Source: Scandinavium sp036495715 (lineage in GTDB: Bacteria; Pseudomonadota; Gammaproteobacteria; Enterobacterales; Enterobacteriaceae). Taken from it: a stretch of 64,000 nucleotides of DNA. The stretch lies in NCBI GenBank assembly GCA_036495715.1, contig DASXML010000048.1, positions 124,001 through 188,000 on the forward strand, written 5' to 3'. This document shows, one piece after another, positions 1-9,700 of this stretch; within the stretch, counting starts at the first letter, position 1; each line of letters begins with the position of its first letter. The translations under genes and the position numbers were made by a program. The notes below the pieces were generated by a model that was not told the DNA's origin, searched no databases, and saw nothing but the letters and a program-made list of their open reading frames with translations.

Positions 1-331
1 GCTTCTGGAAGGCAACGACTTTTTCGAAGAATTCCAGTCCCATCAGGGTCGGTTCACCGCCCTGCCAGGAGAAGACCACCTGATCGCCATCCTGTCCGTC
101 GATATACTGGCGGATAAATTGTTCAAGTACCTCATCGCTCATCCCGGTGTGTCTGTCCTGATGGAGTAATTGTTCTTTTGACAGGTAGAAACAATAGGTG
201 CAATCGAGGTTGCAGGTGGAACCGGAGGGTTTCGCCATCACGTGGAAACGGCGTTTATATTCTGGGCCTTTGCCGTCATATTTTTCCGCAGACGGTAACG
301 CTTTTGCGGGTAATGTGGTGCTGTACTTCAT
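1..331 (-). CDS. Anaerobic sulfatase maturase (radical SAM), 5' part only
   Basis: N-terminal 110 residues of an anSME-type radical SAM enzyme; the gene runs off the left edge of the window. The cluster C-N-L-D-C-T-Y-C at about residues 40-47 is the CxxxCxxC [4Fe-4S] site, and SWQGGEPTLMG further on is typical of the SPASM/anSME group. The family oxidises the active-site Ser or Cys of a sulfatase to formylglycine in the cytoplasm before export. It lies directly downstream of a serine-type sulfatase gene on the same strand, which is its obvious substrate. Start chosen at the ATG read from 331. AslB, AtsB and ChuR are homologues; which name applies cannot be told from the fragment. Confidence 0.9.
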   Translation of the reverse strand, partial: MKYSTTLPAKALPSAEKYDGKGPEYKRRFHVMAKPSGSTCNLDCTYCFYLSKEQLLHQDRHTGMSDEVLEQFIRQYIDGQDGDQVVFSWQGGEPTLMGLEFFEKVVAFQK

Positions 332-394
332 AGCAAACTCCCAAGGAAATGGCTGACAAAGCGCACATCAATTGCTGTTATTTTTAATGCACAG

Positions 395-422
395 AGAGCG
401 GATTGCTTACGCAATCCGCTCT
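395..422. other. 12-bp perfect hairpin between sulfatase and maturase
   Basis: AGAGCGGATTGC and GCAATCCGCTCT form a 12-bp perfect stem around the loop TTAC in the 122-bp gap between the two minus-strand genes. No run of T follows on the minus strand, so it looks more like an attenuator or an RNA-processing/stability element than a full terminator. It could let the maturase be made at a lower level than the sulfatase. Confidence 0.6.
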
Positions 423-453
423 GAACAGGTTCACTGAAACTCAGATCGCCTGA

Positions 454-2040
454 TTAGTTATTTGGGTTTGACGACGCAGCTTTATCAAACATTTCCGCGA
501 CATTGGAAACGGTGAATGAGCCAGGCTTCTGACGCGGTGGGAATTCTTTGAAGCTTTGCAGCATCTCAGTCGTATACTTCTTCGCTGACCCAGTAATCAG
601 GAACAGGCGATCGTAGTACCATGAGGTGTAGCCGAAGCCGCCATCGCCTTTTTCCAGCGGATCCACGCCCAGATCGAACAGCATTGGTGCACGCAATGCG
701 GTGAGCGGATAACGCCATACGTCGAAGCCGGTGTGCTCCTGGATCATGAAGTGAACTTTCCAGCGGCCGAAGCGTACTGCCATCAGGTCGCCATCATCGC
801 TCCAGTAGAAGAACTCGTTGCGCTGATCTTTAGCTTTACCTTGCAGGAAGTCGAGCTGGTTGTAACCATCCAGGTGGACTTTGTAGGTGATAGAAGGGGT
901 TTTGTAGCCTTTCAGCAGTTCGTCTTTGATGTTGGGATCACCGGCCGCGGCAACCAGCGTTGGGAACCAGTCGTAGCTGGCAAACATGTCGTTGATCACG
1001 GTGCCTGGCTTGATGTGGCCCGGCCAGCGGATCATCGCCGGAACGCGGAAGCCGCCTTCCCAGCCGGTGTTTTTCTCACCGCGGAATGGTGTTTCGCCGC
1101 CATCAGGCCAGGTTGCCGTCATTGGGCCGTTATCGGTGGTGTAGATAACAATGGTGTTATCTGCGATGCCCAGATCTTTAATTTTCTGCAGCACTTCACC
1201 GATCATCTTGTCATGCTCAACCATCCCGTCGGCGTACGTCCCCAGACCAGTCACGCCAATACTGGCGTCTTTCAGGTGGGTTTTGTTGTGCATACGGGTG
1301 GTGTTGAACCAGGTAAAGAATGGCTTATTAGCCTTCACCTGACGTTCCATAAAGTCATTGTTTGCCGCAAGGGTCTCTTCGTCCACGGTCCCCATACGCT
1401 TCACGGTCAGAGGACCCGTATCTTCAATCTTGCCGTCAGCGGTGCTCTTAATCACGCCACGTGGGCCGAATTCTTTACGGAATTCAGGATCTTTCGGATA
1501 ATCCGGGTTCTCTGGCTCTTCTTCGGCGTTCAGGTGGTACAGGTTGCCCATGAACTCGTCGAAGCCGTGCGCGGTTGGCAGGAATTCATCACGATCGCCA
1601 AGGTGGTTTTTACCGAACTGACCGGTCGCATAGCCCAGCTGTTTCAGAACGTTAGCAATGGTCGGATCTTCTTTCTGCAAACCTTGCGGTGCACCCGGCA
1701 TCCCGACTTTGCTCAGCCCGGTACGGAACGGCATCTGTCCGGTAATGAACGCGGAACGGCCAGCTGTGGAACTCTGTTCGGCATAATAGGAGGTGAATTT
1801 TGCACCTTCAGCAGCCAGGGCATCGATGTTCGGGGTTTTGTACCCCATCGTTCCCCCGTTGTAAGTACTCAGGTTCCAATAACCAATATCGTCACCAAAG
1901 ATAACAACGATGTTAGGTTTTGAAGCATCAGCTTTTGGCGAGGCGGTAGCGGGGGCGGCATAGGCCGACGTTACAGCGCCTGAAGCCAGCGTCAACATAC
2001 TCGCCAGCATCGTCCGCTTAAAAGGGACATGTTTAAACAT
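454..2040 (-). CDS. Periplasmic serine-type (aryl)sulfatase
   Basis: 528-residue alkaline-phosphatase-superfamily sulfatase. The chosen ATG at 2040 opens a signal peptide (MFKHVPFKRTML... ending ..TSAYA) and has GGAG about 10 bases upstream; an in-frame ATG at 2100 would add 20 non-signal residues. After the signal come PNIVVIFGDDIGYW (metal-binding Asp pair, about residues 50-51) and the sulfatase signature S-T-A-G-R at about 91-95 followed by S-A-F-I-T-G. The catalytic residue is Ser, not Cys, so activation should need the anSME enzyme encoded just downstream. TTDNGP later in the protein supplies further metal ligands. This resembles Klebsiella AtsA. Substrate is unknown; arylsulfatase or choline-sulfatase-like activity cannot be separated by eye. 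Confidence 0.9.
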   Translation of the reverse strand: MFKHVPFKRTMLASMLTLASGAVTSAYAAPATASPKADASKPNIVVIFGDDIGYWNLSTYNGGTMGYKTPNIDALAAEGAKFTSYYAEQSSTAGRSAFITGQMPFRTGLSKVGMPGAPQGLQKEDPTIANVLKQLGYATGQFGKNHLGDRDEFLPTAHGFDEFMGNLYHLNAEEEPENPDYPKDPEFRKEFGPRGVIKSTADGKIEDTGPLTVKRMGTVDEETLAANNDFMERQVKANKPFFTWFNTTRMHNKTHLKDASIGVTGLGTYADGMVEHDKMIGEVLQKIKDLGIADNTIVIYTTDNGPMTATWPDGGETPFRGEKNTGWEGGFRVPAMIRWPGHIKPGTVINDMFASYDWFPTLVAAAGDPNIKDELLKGYKTPSITYKVHLDGYNQLDFLQGKAKDQRNEFFYWSDDGDLMAVRFGRWKVHFMIQEHTGFDVWRYPLTALRAPMLFDLGVDPLEKGDGGFGYTSWYYDRLFLITGSAKKYTTEMLQSFKEFPPRQKPGSFTVSNVAEMFDKAASSNPNN

Positions 2041-2308
2041 AAAAGGTGAACTCCGTTCATTAAGGTCCCCTTGAGTATAGTTAACCCCCACATATTGCAA
2101 ACTTGTGTTTGATGCAAAAATAAATGCTTACATTTCTCCAACATTTTCAACAAAATCATCGAGATGGTTTTTGGGTCTTTTTACGTTTTTAGAAAAAATC
2201 GGGTGAGGGATGAGAGGCCGCGAGAACTCGCCAGAAAGGGTGAACTCTCCGAGTATTATGCCCAAAATTGCAAATGAGCAGTTGAAGAACAGTCAGAAAT
2301 TCTGGCAG

Positions 2309-3010
2309 TTAGATAACCATTATCACCCGGCCGCCGTTGGTATCAGTAAATATAGGCCGCCGGGCAGGCTATTATCCATGTTGCACACTTTTTTCAAATT
2401 GCTATGGTCAAACGCATCGAGCAGATTGTGCTTTAGTTTCGCTTCTGAGAAGCCCTTACTGGATACCGTATCGACGGTAAAAACGTAGGCCAGGGTGCTC
2501 GTCTGTATTTCTAAGGCTTCCAGCGTCACGCCTTTCGAGGCGGGCTTGGGTACGGATGTTCTTGTTCACGTCCTGATAAAATTCCGCCGCGAGTTCTTCG
2601 CGCGTTGGCGCACTGTTGCTCGCCGCATATACCTGGCTTTGCGAAATCCCCTGGGTGGCCTCGTGGATCATCGCAATAACAATGGCTGCGATGACGAATG
2701 CACCCGCAACCAGCGCCAGTTTGAACAGTCGGCGCAGCGCGAATTTCCCTTATCGACAAGCTACGTTTCTGCTGTTCCTGCCCGTTCTGACTATGATTCT
2801 GTGTCTGTGCGGCCTGCTGTTCGTCGAGCCTGGCGCGACGCCGCGTCACCCAAAACATGGCAGGCTTCATTTATCGCTTTAATAATATCGGTTTGCTTCT
2901 GACGTTCCCTGTCGGGGAAACGGTCTGGATGGTGCAGAAAAGCCTGCACGTTTAATGTCTTCCGTTACCGCCTGACGAGCGACCTCCAACGTAACGTAAT
3001 GACCGTGCAT
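2309..3010 (-). pseudogene. Frameshifted J-domain membrane protein remnant
   Basis: Reading the minus strand in several frames recovers pieces of one protein. It starts MHGHYVTLEVARQAVTEDIK (helix I of a J domain, ATG at 3010). After a frame change comes FLHHPDRFPDRERQ with the HPD motif, then IIKAINEACHVLGD. Another frame holds a Gln-rich linker. A further frame holds a single membrane helix (LFKLALVAGAFVIAAIVIA) and PTREELAAEFYQDVNKNIRT. A 1-base slip near 2535 leads to VTLEALEIQTSTLAYVFTVD, and a last shift gives a plausible end at 2309. At least four frameshifts are needed and helix II of the J domain is incomplete. A DnaJ co-chaperone-like membrane protein is the likely ancestor. No single intact frame explains the 2.1-3.1 kb interval. 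Confidence 0.7.
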
Positions 3011-3110
3011 GTGTTCGGGAGAATAGAAAAGAAAGGGGAGTGTGCATTGTAAGTAAATGGCAGAAAATCACGAGCCACCAAATTGAGGGGGATGGGGTGT
3101 TAAGAGGAAT

Positions 3111-3136
3111 TCCCCTGCGGCAATTACCGCAGGGGA
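3111..3136 (-). terminator. Hairpin after the alkylsulfatase gene
   Basis: TCCCCTGCGG and CCGCAGGGGA form a perfect 10-bp stem with a 6-base loop, starting 10 bases after the alkylsulfatase stop codon. The following minus-strand bases (ATTCCTCTT) are only partly T-rich, so termination strength is uncertain. Confidence 0.6.
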
Positions 3137-3145
3137 GAACAGCGA

Positions 3146-5128
3146 TTACGGTGTAACGATGTTGAACCAGAACTCAAATTTATCCATTGAGTTCAGCAGC
3201 AGATCGAGTTTGCTCGCGTCGCCGGTGATTTTTACGTCACCTTTGTCTTTGGCTTCTTGCAACGATTCTTCTTTCAGCACGATTCTGTCCAGCGTCGCAC
3301 GGGAAAGGTTGATCGTGGCATCCGCATTGCTCGCTTGTGTGTCGGCAGTGTGGTTCAGCACGCCGTTTTCCAGCTCAAGTTTGTACTTGTCACCGGTATC
3401 GGTGAAGTTGAAGTTCAGCACGGCTTTCGCATCTGCGGCTTTCTGACCGTTCACATGCACCGCCAGATAATCGAAGAACATTTCTGGGGTCATGGCACGA
3501 ACGGTATCCGGGCTTGCGGTGTTTGGCGTTGGGCCTTTCACCACACCGTTACGCAGTTCTTGCGCACCGGTCAGGTAGAAGTTACGCCATGGGCCAGATT
3601 CGGCCTGATAGCCCAACTGTTCCAGCGCATCCGCTTCCAGGTTTTTAGCGGCCTGGTTGCTCGGATCAGCGAAGACGATTTTACTGACCACCTGCGCCAC
3701 CCAGCGGTAGTTACCCTGATCAAAATCGGTTTGTGCTTTCTGCATGATGGCGTCTGCACCACCCATGTACTCAACGAATTTCTTCGCTGCTTCTTCCGGT
3801 GGCAGTTCGTCCAGCGTTGCCGGGTTGCCATCGAACCAGCCGAGATACAGCACGTAGGTCGCTTTGACGTCATGGCTGACGGAGCCGTAGTAACCACGGT
3901 TCGCCCAGGTATTGGCGAGGTTTGGTGGCAGTTTGAACTCAGCAGCGATTTCGTCGCGGGTCAGGCCTTCGTTCGCCATTCGCAGGGTCTGGTCGTTGAT
4001 GTAACGGTACAGGTCGCGCTGCGATTTCAACAACGTATTAATGTTGTCGTTGCCCCACGTTGGCCAGTGGTGCTGTGCCATCAGGACTTCCGCTTTGTCG
4101 CCCCAACGCACAATCGCTTCGTTGATGTATTTCGACCATGGCAGCGGTTCACGAATTTTCGCGCCGCGCAGGGAATAGGTGTTGTGCAGGGTGTGGGTCA
4201 CGTCTTCTGCGGTTTCGATGAGTTTTTTCTCTTCGATGTACCACAGCATTTCAGACGGTGCTTCTGAACCCGGTGCCAGCATGAAATCATAGGTCAGACC
4301 GTCGATGACTTCTTTTTGACCGTCTTTCTCAATAATGTTGGTGGGGGCAATCAGCGTTACCGTACCCGCGGACGTGGTCGTCCCCAGACCCGCGCCAACC
4401 TGGCCTTTGGTATCCGGTTTCAGCAGGTTGCCGTACATGTAGCTGGCGCGGCGGCTCATGACGTTACCGGCCATGATGTTTTCAGCCACAGCCGCTTCCA
4501 TAAATCCAGCCGGTGCATAAATCTTCACTTTGCCGGACTTCACGTCAGCTTCATCAACCACGCCGCGCACGCCGCCGTAGTGGTCAACGTGGCTGTGGGT
4601 GTAGATGACTGCCACAACCGGTTTTTTACCGCGGTTCTTGAAATACAGATCCATGCCCACTTTCGCGGTTTCGGCAGATACCAGTGGGTCAACCACGGTC
4701 ACGCCTTCTTTACCTTCGATAATGGTCATGTTGGACAAATCGAGGTTACGAATCTGATACACGCCGTCGGTGACTTCAAACAGGCCGCTGATGTTGATCA
4801 GCTGCGACTGACGCCACAGGCTTGGGTTGACGCTATCCGGTGCTTTTTCACCTTCTTTGATGAAGGAATATTGTTGCGGGTTCCAGATGACATTGCCTTG
4901 CTCGCCTTTAATCACGTCCTGCGGCAGCGGGGCGACAAAGCCTTTATGAGCGTTGGTAAAGTCGGTGTTATCGGAGAATGGCAGCTGTTGTAAAAGGGCG
5001 TCATTCGCCTGTTTGGTCGCTGCTGTTGCGTCTTTCTGCGTTTGGGCTTCCTCTGCGAAGGAAGGGAGCGCTACGGTGGTAAGTATCCCTGCAAGCGCCA
5101 GGCTTGTGACGATGGCATTGAGTCTCAT
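3146..5128 (-). CDS. yjcS: Alkyl sulfatase (SdsA1/YjcS family), exported
   Basis: 660 residues, about the length of E. coli YjcS. A signal peptide (MRLNAIVTSL... ending LPSFA) puts it in the periplasm. The metallo-beta-lactamase core carries H-S-H-V-D-H at residues 178-183, the dinuclear zinc site of the SdsA1 group, and E-D-V-T-H-T later supplies the next ligands. A dimerisation segment follows, and the last ~125 residues fit the SCP2-like lipid-binding domain of this family. The family hydrolyses primary alkyl sulfates such as SDS to alcohol and sulfate. The ATG at 5128 is preceded by GAGGTCAAGAA. Together with the arylsulfatase to the right of the pseudogene it suggests use of sulfate esters; no shared operon is evident. 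Confidence 0.92.
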   Translation of the reverse strand: MRLNAIVTSLALAGILTTVALPSFAEEAQTQKDATAATKQANDALLQQLPFSDNTDFTNAHKGFVAPLPQDVIKGEQGNVIWNPQQYSFIKEGEKAPDSVNPSLWRQSQLINISGLFEVTDGVYQIRNLDLSNMTIIEGKEGVTVVDPLVSAETAKVGMDLYFKNRGKKPVVAVIYTHSHVDHYGGVRGVVDEADVKSGKVKIYAPAGFMEAAVAENIMAGNVMSRRASYMYGNLLKPDTKGQVGAGLGTTTSAGTVTLIAPTNIIEKDGQKEVIDGLTYDFMLAPGSEAPSEMLWYIEEKKLIETAEDVTHTLHNTYSLRGAKIREPLPWSKYINEAIVRWGDKAEVLMAQHHWPTWGNDNINTLLKSQRDLYRYINDQTLRMANEGLTRDEIAAEFKLPPNLANTWANRGYYGSVSHDVKATYVLYLGWFDGNPATLDELPPEEAAKKFVEYMGGADAIMQKAQTDFDQGNYRWVAQVVSKIVFADPSNQAAKNLEADALEQLGYQAESGPWRNFYLTGAQELRNGVVKGPTPNTASPDTVRAMTPEMFFDYLAVHVNGQKAADAKAVLNFNFTDTGDKYKLELENGVLNHTADTQASNADATINLSRATLDRIVLKEESLQEAKDKGDVKITGDASKLDLLLNSMDKFEFWFNIVTP

Positions 5129-5281
5129 TTCTTGACCTCATGAGATGTGCAAAAGTGGAGTCCGATTTTGTAAGCCTACTGTTAGCAAATGCTTCTTTTT
5201 ATAACCGCATGTTTACATTGAGCAAGTCTAGATGAGATTTAACAAAGTGCTAGGTAAAACAGAGAGAAAAACAGAATGTTT

Positions 5282-5307
5282 TACCGACCCCGGATTATGG
5301 GTCGGTA
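5282..5307. terminator. 9-bp hairpin between alkylsulfatase and cyclase genes
   Basis: TACCGACCC and GGGTCGGTA form a perfect stem around CGGATTAT, 55 bases past the diguanylate cyclase stop. Neither strand has a long T run after it. The rest of the 233-bp gap (5129-5361) should hold the alkylsulfatase promoter; I do not see a clear consensus pair. Confidence 0.5.
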
Positions 5308-5361
5308 TTATTAGGCATAACGCGATGAAAGAAAGGAATTACCGAAAAATTCAGTGAGGGA

Positions 5362-6474
5362 TTATTTCTGACCGTTTTTATCCCAACAGATACGGTTTCG
5401 CCCCTGGCGCTTCGCCAGATAAAGCTGTTTGTCGGCAAATTCGAGTAGCGCCTCCAGTGTCATGTCCGGATGCCATTGCGCAATGCCCTGGCTAAGTGTG
5501 ACTCGCACGGCAATGCTTGATCCTTTGTGTGCGATACGGGCATCCGCCAGCGCATGCTGAATACGTTTGGCGATATCCACAGCGTTATGCATGTAGTCGC
5601 AGACCGCCAACACCACGAACTCTTCGCCTCCAAAGCGAAATGCGGCATCGCTGGCCTTGCGCAGGGATTGCTCAATACAACGCGACACGCGAATCAGGCA
5701 TTTATCGCCTTCCACATGGCCGTATACATCGTTGTACTGCTTGAAAAAATCAATATCCAGCACGATCAGGAACAGCGATTTTTTACTGTGTTCAAGTTGG
5801 CGAACGTTGCGAGAAAAAGCCTCCGTCAGGCTGTGACGGTTAAATAATCCGGTCAGCGTGTCGTAGTTGGCGAGCCGGACCAGCTTTTTAATAAGCACAT
5901 TCTTTTCATATTCGCTGCGTTGGGTTCGCTGATAGGACTCCAGCAAGATATAGCGAGCTGATAACACCACGATAAGGATAATGGCCGTGCCAAGCCATTG
6001 TAATAGCGTGAATTTTAACGGCGTCAGGATTTCGCCATACATCATTGCAATAACGATTGGAATACAGAAAAGCGCCAGTAAGAGCCGGGAGATATAGAAG
6101 GTAATGACGGCGGGAAGCAGGATGATCACCAGTATCACCATCGTGATCGTCGGCTGGTAAAAATCATTCAGCATATTAAAGAAAATAATTGCCCACAAAA
6201 CGCCGAATATCAAAGGGATAAACGGCAGGCATTTTTGATAGAACCCTTCATTGATACGGTCGCGCAACTTAAAGGCGGCGAACATATTGATCAGCGAAAA
6301 AGCGATGATGTTGTACAGCGCTATCGTGTAGTTTTCGGTATGAAAAGTAATGCTGCCGCCGCCAAATATCCGTAAGAGCAGCCAGAAAGCAAAAATAATA
6401 TTCAGGCACAGAAACCAGATATATCCCTTCACGCTGGCGATCGCCACTTCTCTGGTGCTGAGCTTAATATCCAT
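5362..6474 (-). CDS. Membrane diguanylate cyclase (GGDEF)
   Basis: 370 residues. Residues 1-175 contain about six hydrophobic segments, a MASE-like sensor region without a recognisable periplasmic domain. A short linker leads to a GGDEF domain (about 200-365) beginning YDTLTGLFNRHSL, with D-I-D-F-F-K metal ligands near 240 and the active-site motif G-G-E-E-F at 282-286. The enzyme makes cyclic di-GMP from two GTP. The usual inhibitory I-site RxxD five residues before GGEEF reads K-A-S-D (273-276), so product inhibition may be weak or absent. No EAL domain. The start is the ATG at 6474 with GGGAGTG upstream. It is divergent from the giant autotransporter gene, so surface attachment might be linked to c-di-GMP, but that is inference. 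Confidence 0.92.
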   Translation of the reverse strand: MDIKLSTREVAIASVKGYIWFLCLNIIFAFWLLLRIFGGGSITFHTENYTIALYNIIAFSLINMFAAFKLRDRINEGFYQKCLPFIPLIFGVLWAIIFFNMLNDFYQPTITMVILVIILLPAVITFYISRLLLALFCIPIVIAMMYGEILTPLKFTLLQWLGTAIILIVVLSARYILLESYQRTQRSEYEKNVLIKKLVRLANYDTLTGLFNRHSLTEAFSRNVRQLEHSKKSLFLIVLDIDFFKQYNDVYGHVEGDKCLIRVSRCIEQSLRKASDAAFRFGGEEFVVLAVCDYMHNAVDIAKRIQHALADARIAHKGSSIAVRVTLSQGIAQWHPDMTLEALLEFADKQLYLAKRQGRNRICWDKNGQK

Positions 6475-6703
6475 GAAATCACTCCCGATTTACCTGTCGA
6501 TGATGATAGTTGATCCCGCTCGTCCGCTCAAATCCGCCTTGTTCAGACACACGTTGACTTCCCTGCCAAAGCAGTCCGTTCTGCGGTCAGTTTACGTTTC
6601 GGCAGATAACTGATAGTTAACAAAAAGCTACATTTTTTCACATTCAGGAAGGCTTTATTAAGCAGGTTGTACTACTTTTACAAAAAGTAACAGCCCGGCC
6701 TTG

Positions 6704-6733
6704 TTGACCGTTATGCCTTTGAATTCCTATCAA
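6704..6733 (+). promoter_or_regulatory. Possible promoter of the autotransporter gene
   Basis: In the 284-bp gap 6475-6758, TTGACC (6704-6709) and TATCAA (6728-6733) are 18 bases apart and would give a leader of about 20 bases. A small inverted repeat ACTTTT-ACA-AAAAGT lies at 6674-6688, just before the -35. The match is moderate and AT-rich alternatives exist in the same gap. Confidence 0.3.
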
Positions 6734-6758
6734 CTTATTGAATTTTAATGGAATGTGT

Positions 6759-9700
6759 ATGAACAGAATTTACCGTTTAGTATGGAGTCATGTTGCTGCT
6801 GCGTTCGTGCCAGTGGCAGAGTTTACTGCGGGGAAAAAAGGGAAGTCTTCGCGTTCTGCTAAGCGTAAGTTGCTGCTTATTGGGGCATTAGTGGCAGGTA
6901 GTGCGCCAGGCCTTGCCAGTGCTGATGATGTGCAGTGGTCAACGGTTAAGCCCAACTACAACTTTTCAACCGATCCGACGTTTAACTTCGATCAGGTGAT
7001 CAGTACCGGCGATGCCTTCACGATTGACGGGGTCGGTTCACCAACGGATGCGCCGTCCAATTACGCGGCGGGCACTACGCTAAATATTCTGGGGCCTATT
7101 CCCGAGCTTCCAGATTTCACGACGGGAAATGGCGTAACGAGCAGAACGGTAACCGTGCTCAATGCCTTGCCAGATGCAGATCTTCCGGAAGGCGGACGTA
7201 TTATTACCATTACCGCGAACGCCACCGATCAGAACGGTCAGCCGACAACGCCGGTGGCTATCACCGCAGACAATATCGATTCATATACCTATTCACCCTC
7301 CCCAGCCAATCCACAGCAAAACCAGGAGCTTAATGTTGAGGTTCCTGGGCTGGAAGGCAGTAATCAGGTCGTCAGTATCTACGATTCGACGACGTTCACC
7401 TCCGCCGATGACACCGCCGTTGCCCAAATGCTGTTGCCGGTGTACGACCCTAATTCTGTGCGCATTTTGTATGATTTCGGCATTGTGAATATTGGGAATG
7501 GGGGTGGGACGGCCAATATCAATATTGGTGCGGATACGAATGGAACGACGCCCATTGCGGCGGCGGCAAATACCCTTGATTTACTGACAAAAAACTCCAC
7601 CCTCGCGGAAGCTGATGGTGGTGGGGCAGCGGCGAGCAACGTTAACTGGGAGTCGGATAACTACATTCATTTTCGTCCGGCAGCCAATATTTCCCCGAAT
7701 GTACAGAACCCTAGCGAGCAGAGTACTAAATATGACTACACCCTGACGCTGCCCAATTATATTGAAGTGGCGGGCCGGGTTGTTCCGGCTGGATCTAAAA
7801 CCTTTGCCATTACCTCATCAGCTGATATTGCTGAAGTGAATGATTATTTGATTGGACAAGGTGATTATGCTGGAAAATCACAAGTTCAGTACTGGCTGAC
7901 CGCCGGGGCGGAAGTTAACAACGAAGTTATCGACTCTACCGTCGAAGCGCAGGATACCTATAACGCGATCATTACCGGACTGCTGGCGCAGGCACAAAGT
8001 ACCTCTATCGATCTGAGTTATTACGTCTGGGAAGACCGCCTCGTCCACAACAATAACGCGACGGTCGATCCCGGGAGCCTGCGGGTGATATATGCCAATG
8101 GCGACAATGCGACGGGCACGGTAACCAGCACCAGCAGCCTGGCGGTAGACGGTGCGACAGCGGTAATGGAAGCCGCTGATGGCGCGACAATCACCAATAA
8201 CGGGACCATCAACGCCTGGAGCAGCAGTAATCTGAGCCCGAATGCGGCGGCGATGGTGGCCACGAACTCCACTGCAACCAACAATGGGGTGATTAATGCC
8301 GGGTTATTTCTGGAAAAAACCGGCGTTAACCAGAACGTGAATAATGTGGGAGCCTTAGGCCTGATCGGGTTTAGCACCAGCACCGTCACCAACAACGGTC
8401 ATATCAACGTTGCAGTCACCGACAGTGCCACCCATAACGCGATAGGGCTGGGCGTTGCAGGAAACAGCACCGGTATCAACAGCGCTGGCGCGACGGTTGC
8501 CCTGGTCGGTAACAGCCATAACGTGGACGGACACGCCGGAGGATACGGGGTGTATGTCGAACAAAATGCCACCTTTACCAACCTCGGCACGATCTACATT
8601 GGCAGCACACCCGTCGTTTCTGCGACATCACCGTCACCGGTCAATTTGGTGGGTAGCGGAGATTTAACCGCCGGTATCTACACCTCCAGCACTGGCTCGG
8701 TGGAAAATGCTACTGATGGGATAATTTCATTGCTGACCAATATCCGCAATGCCGCGGGGATGATAGCGGAAGGCAATACGGGCGCTGTCACCAACAACGG
8801 CACCATCACGGTATTGGGAAAAGTGACCGCAGGCGCGGCGGCGGCCAACTACGGCATGTACGTGCAGGATAATACTGACACCGACCCCAGCAAAGCCACC
8901 AACAATGGCACCATCCTGGTGCAGGGCGATAACAACATTGCGCTCAATGTGCTTGCTCAAAACGCGAACGCCAGCCTGAATTCCACCAAAGGCAGCTATA
9001 TCACCGTCGGTAATTCAGGTGATACCGGCGGCAGTGATAACAATCCCTATACCTATCGTAACTACGCCGTGTATGCCGAAGGGCTCAGCACTTATACCTC
9101 GACGGTCGCACTGGACTCGACTATCCGTCTGTTATCCGCTGGGGCGATTGGCGTTCATGCGCGTGGCAATGCCATCATCAATATTGGCAATGATTCAACG
9201 CTGACCTTTGAAAACCAAAAACAAATTGGCTATTACGCCTGGGGTAAAGGGGCGAAAATCAACATCAGTAACCCTACGATTTCAGATAATGCGCAGGCAG
9301 GGTCAATTCTGTTTGCTGTTGATAATGGCGCTATTTTTACCGGGTCGACCACCGGCGGGAATTACAGCCTGAATGTCAGTGGTAACGGCTCTACGGGTGT
9401 CTTTGCTAACGGCGTGGCCAGTGATGGTACGGCGACTCAAATGACCACCGGTCTGGCAAACATTAACGTGAGTGGCGAAGATGCTGTCGGGGTGAAAGTG
9501 ACCGGCGGTGCGGTAGGCACCATCAGTAACGGTGCGATAACGTTGGATCATGACGACACCACCGCAGTGATGCTAGATGGTCGCGATTATGGTATCGACG
9601 GCTCTGTCAGCGACACATCTCAGGCCACCAATGTTACCTCCAGTGCGGTAATCGGTTCTGCCGCTGGGCAGAGCGGGATAACCGGCTACGATGTATCGAA

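Noticed and set aside
733..1923. 396-codon plus-strand frame opposite the sulfatase
   Set aside because: The minus strand encodes a sulfatase with full catalytic motifs; the plus-strand translation shows no family pattern.
3257..4267. 336-codon plus-strand frame opposite the alkylsulfatase
   Set aside because: Shadow of the MBL-fold gene on the other strand; no motif or start context.
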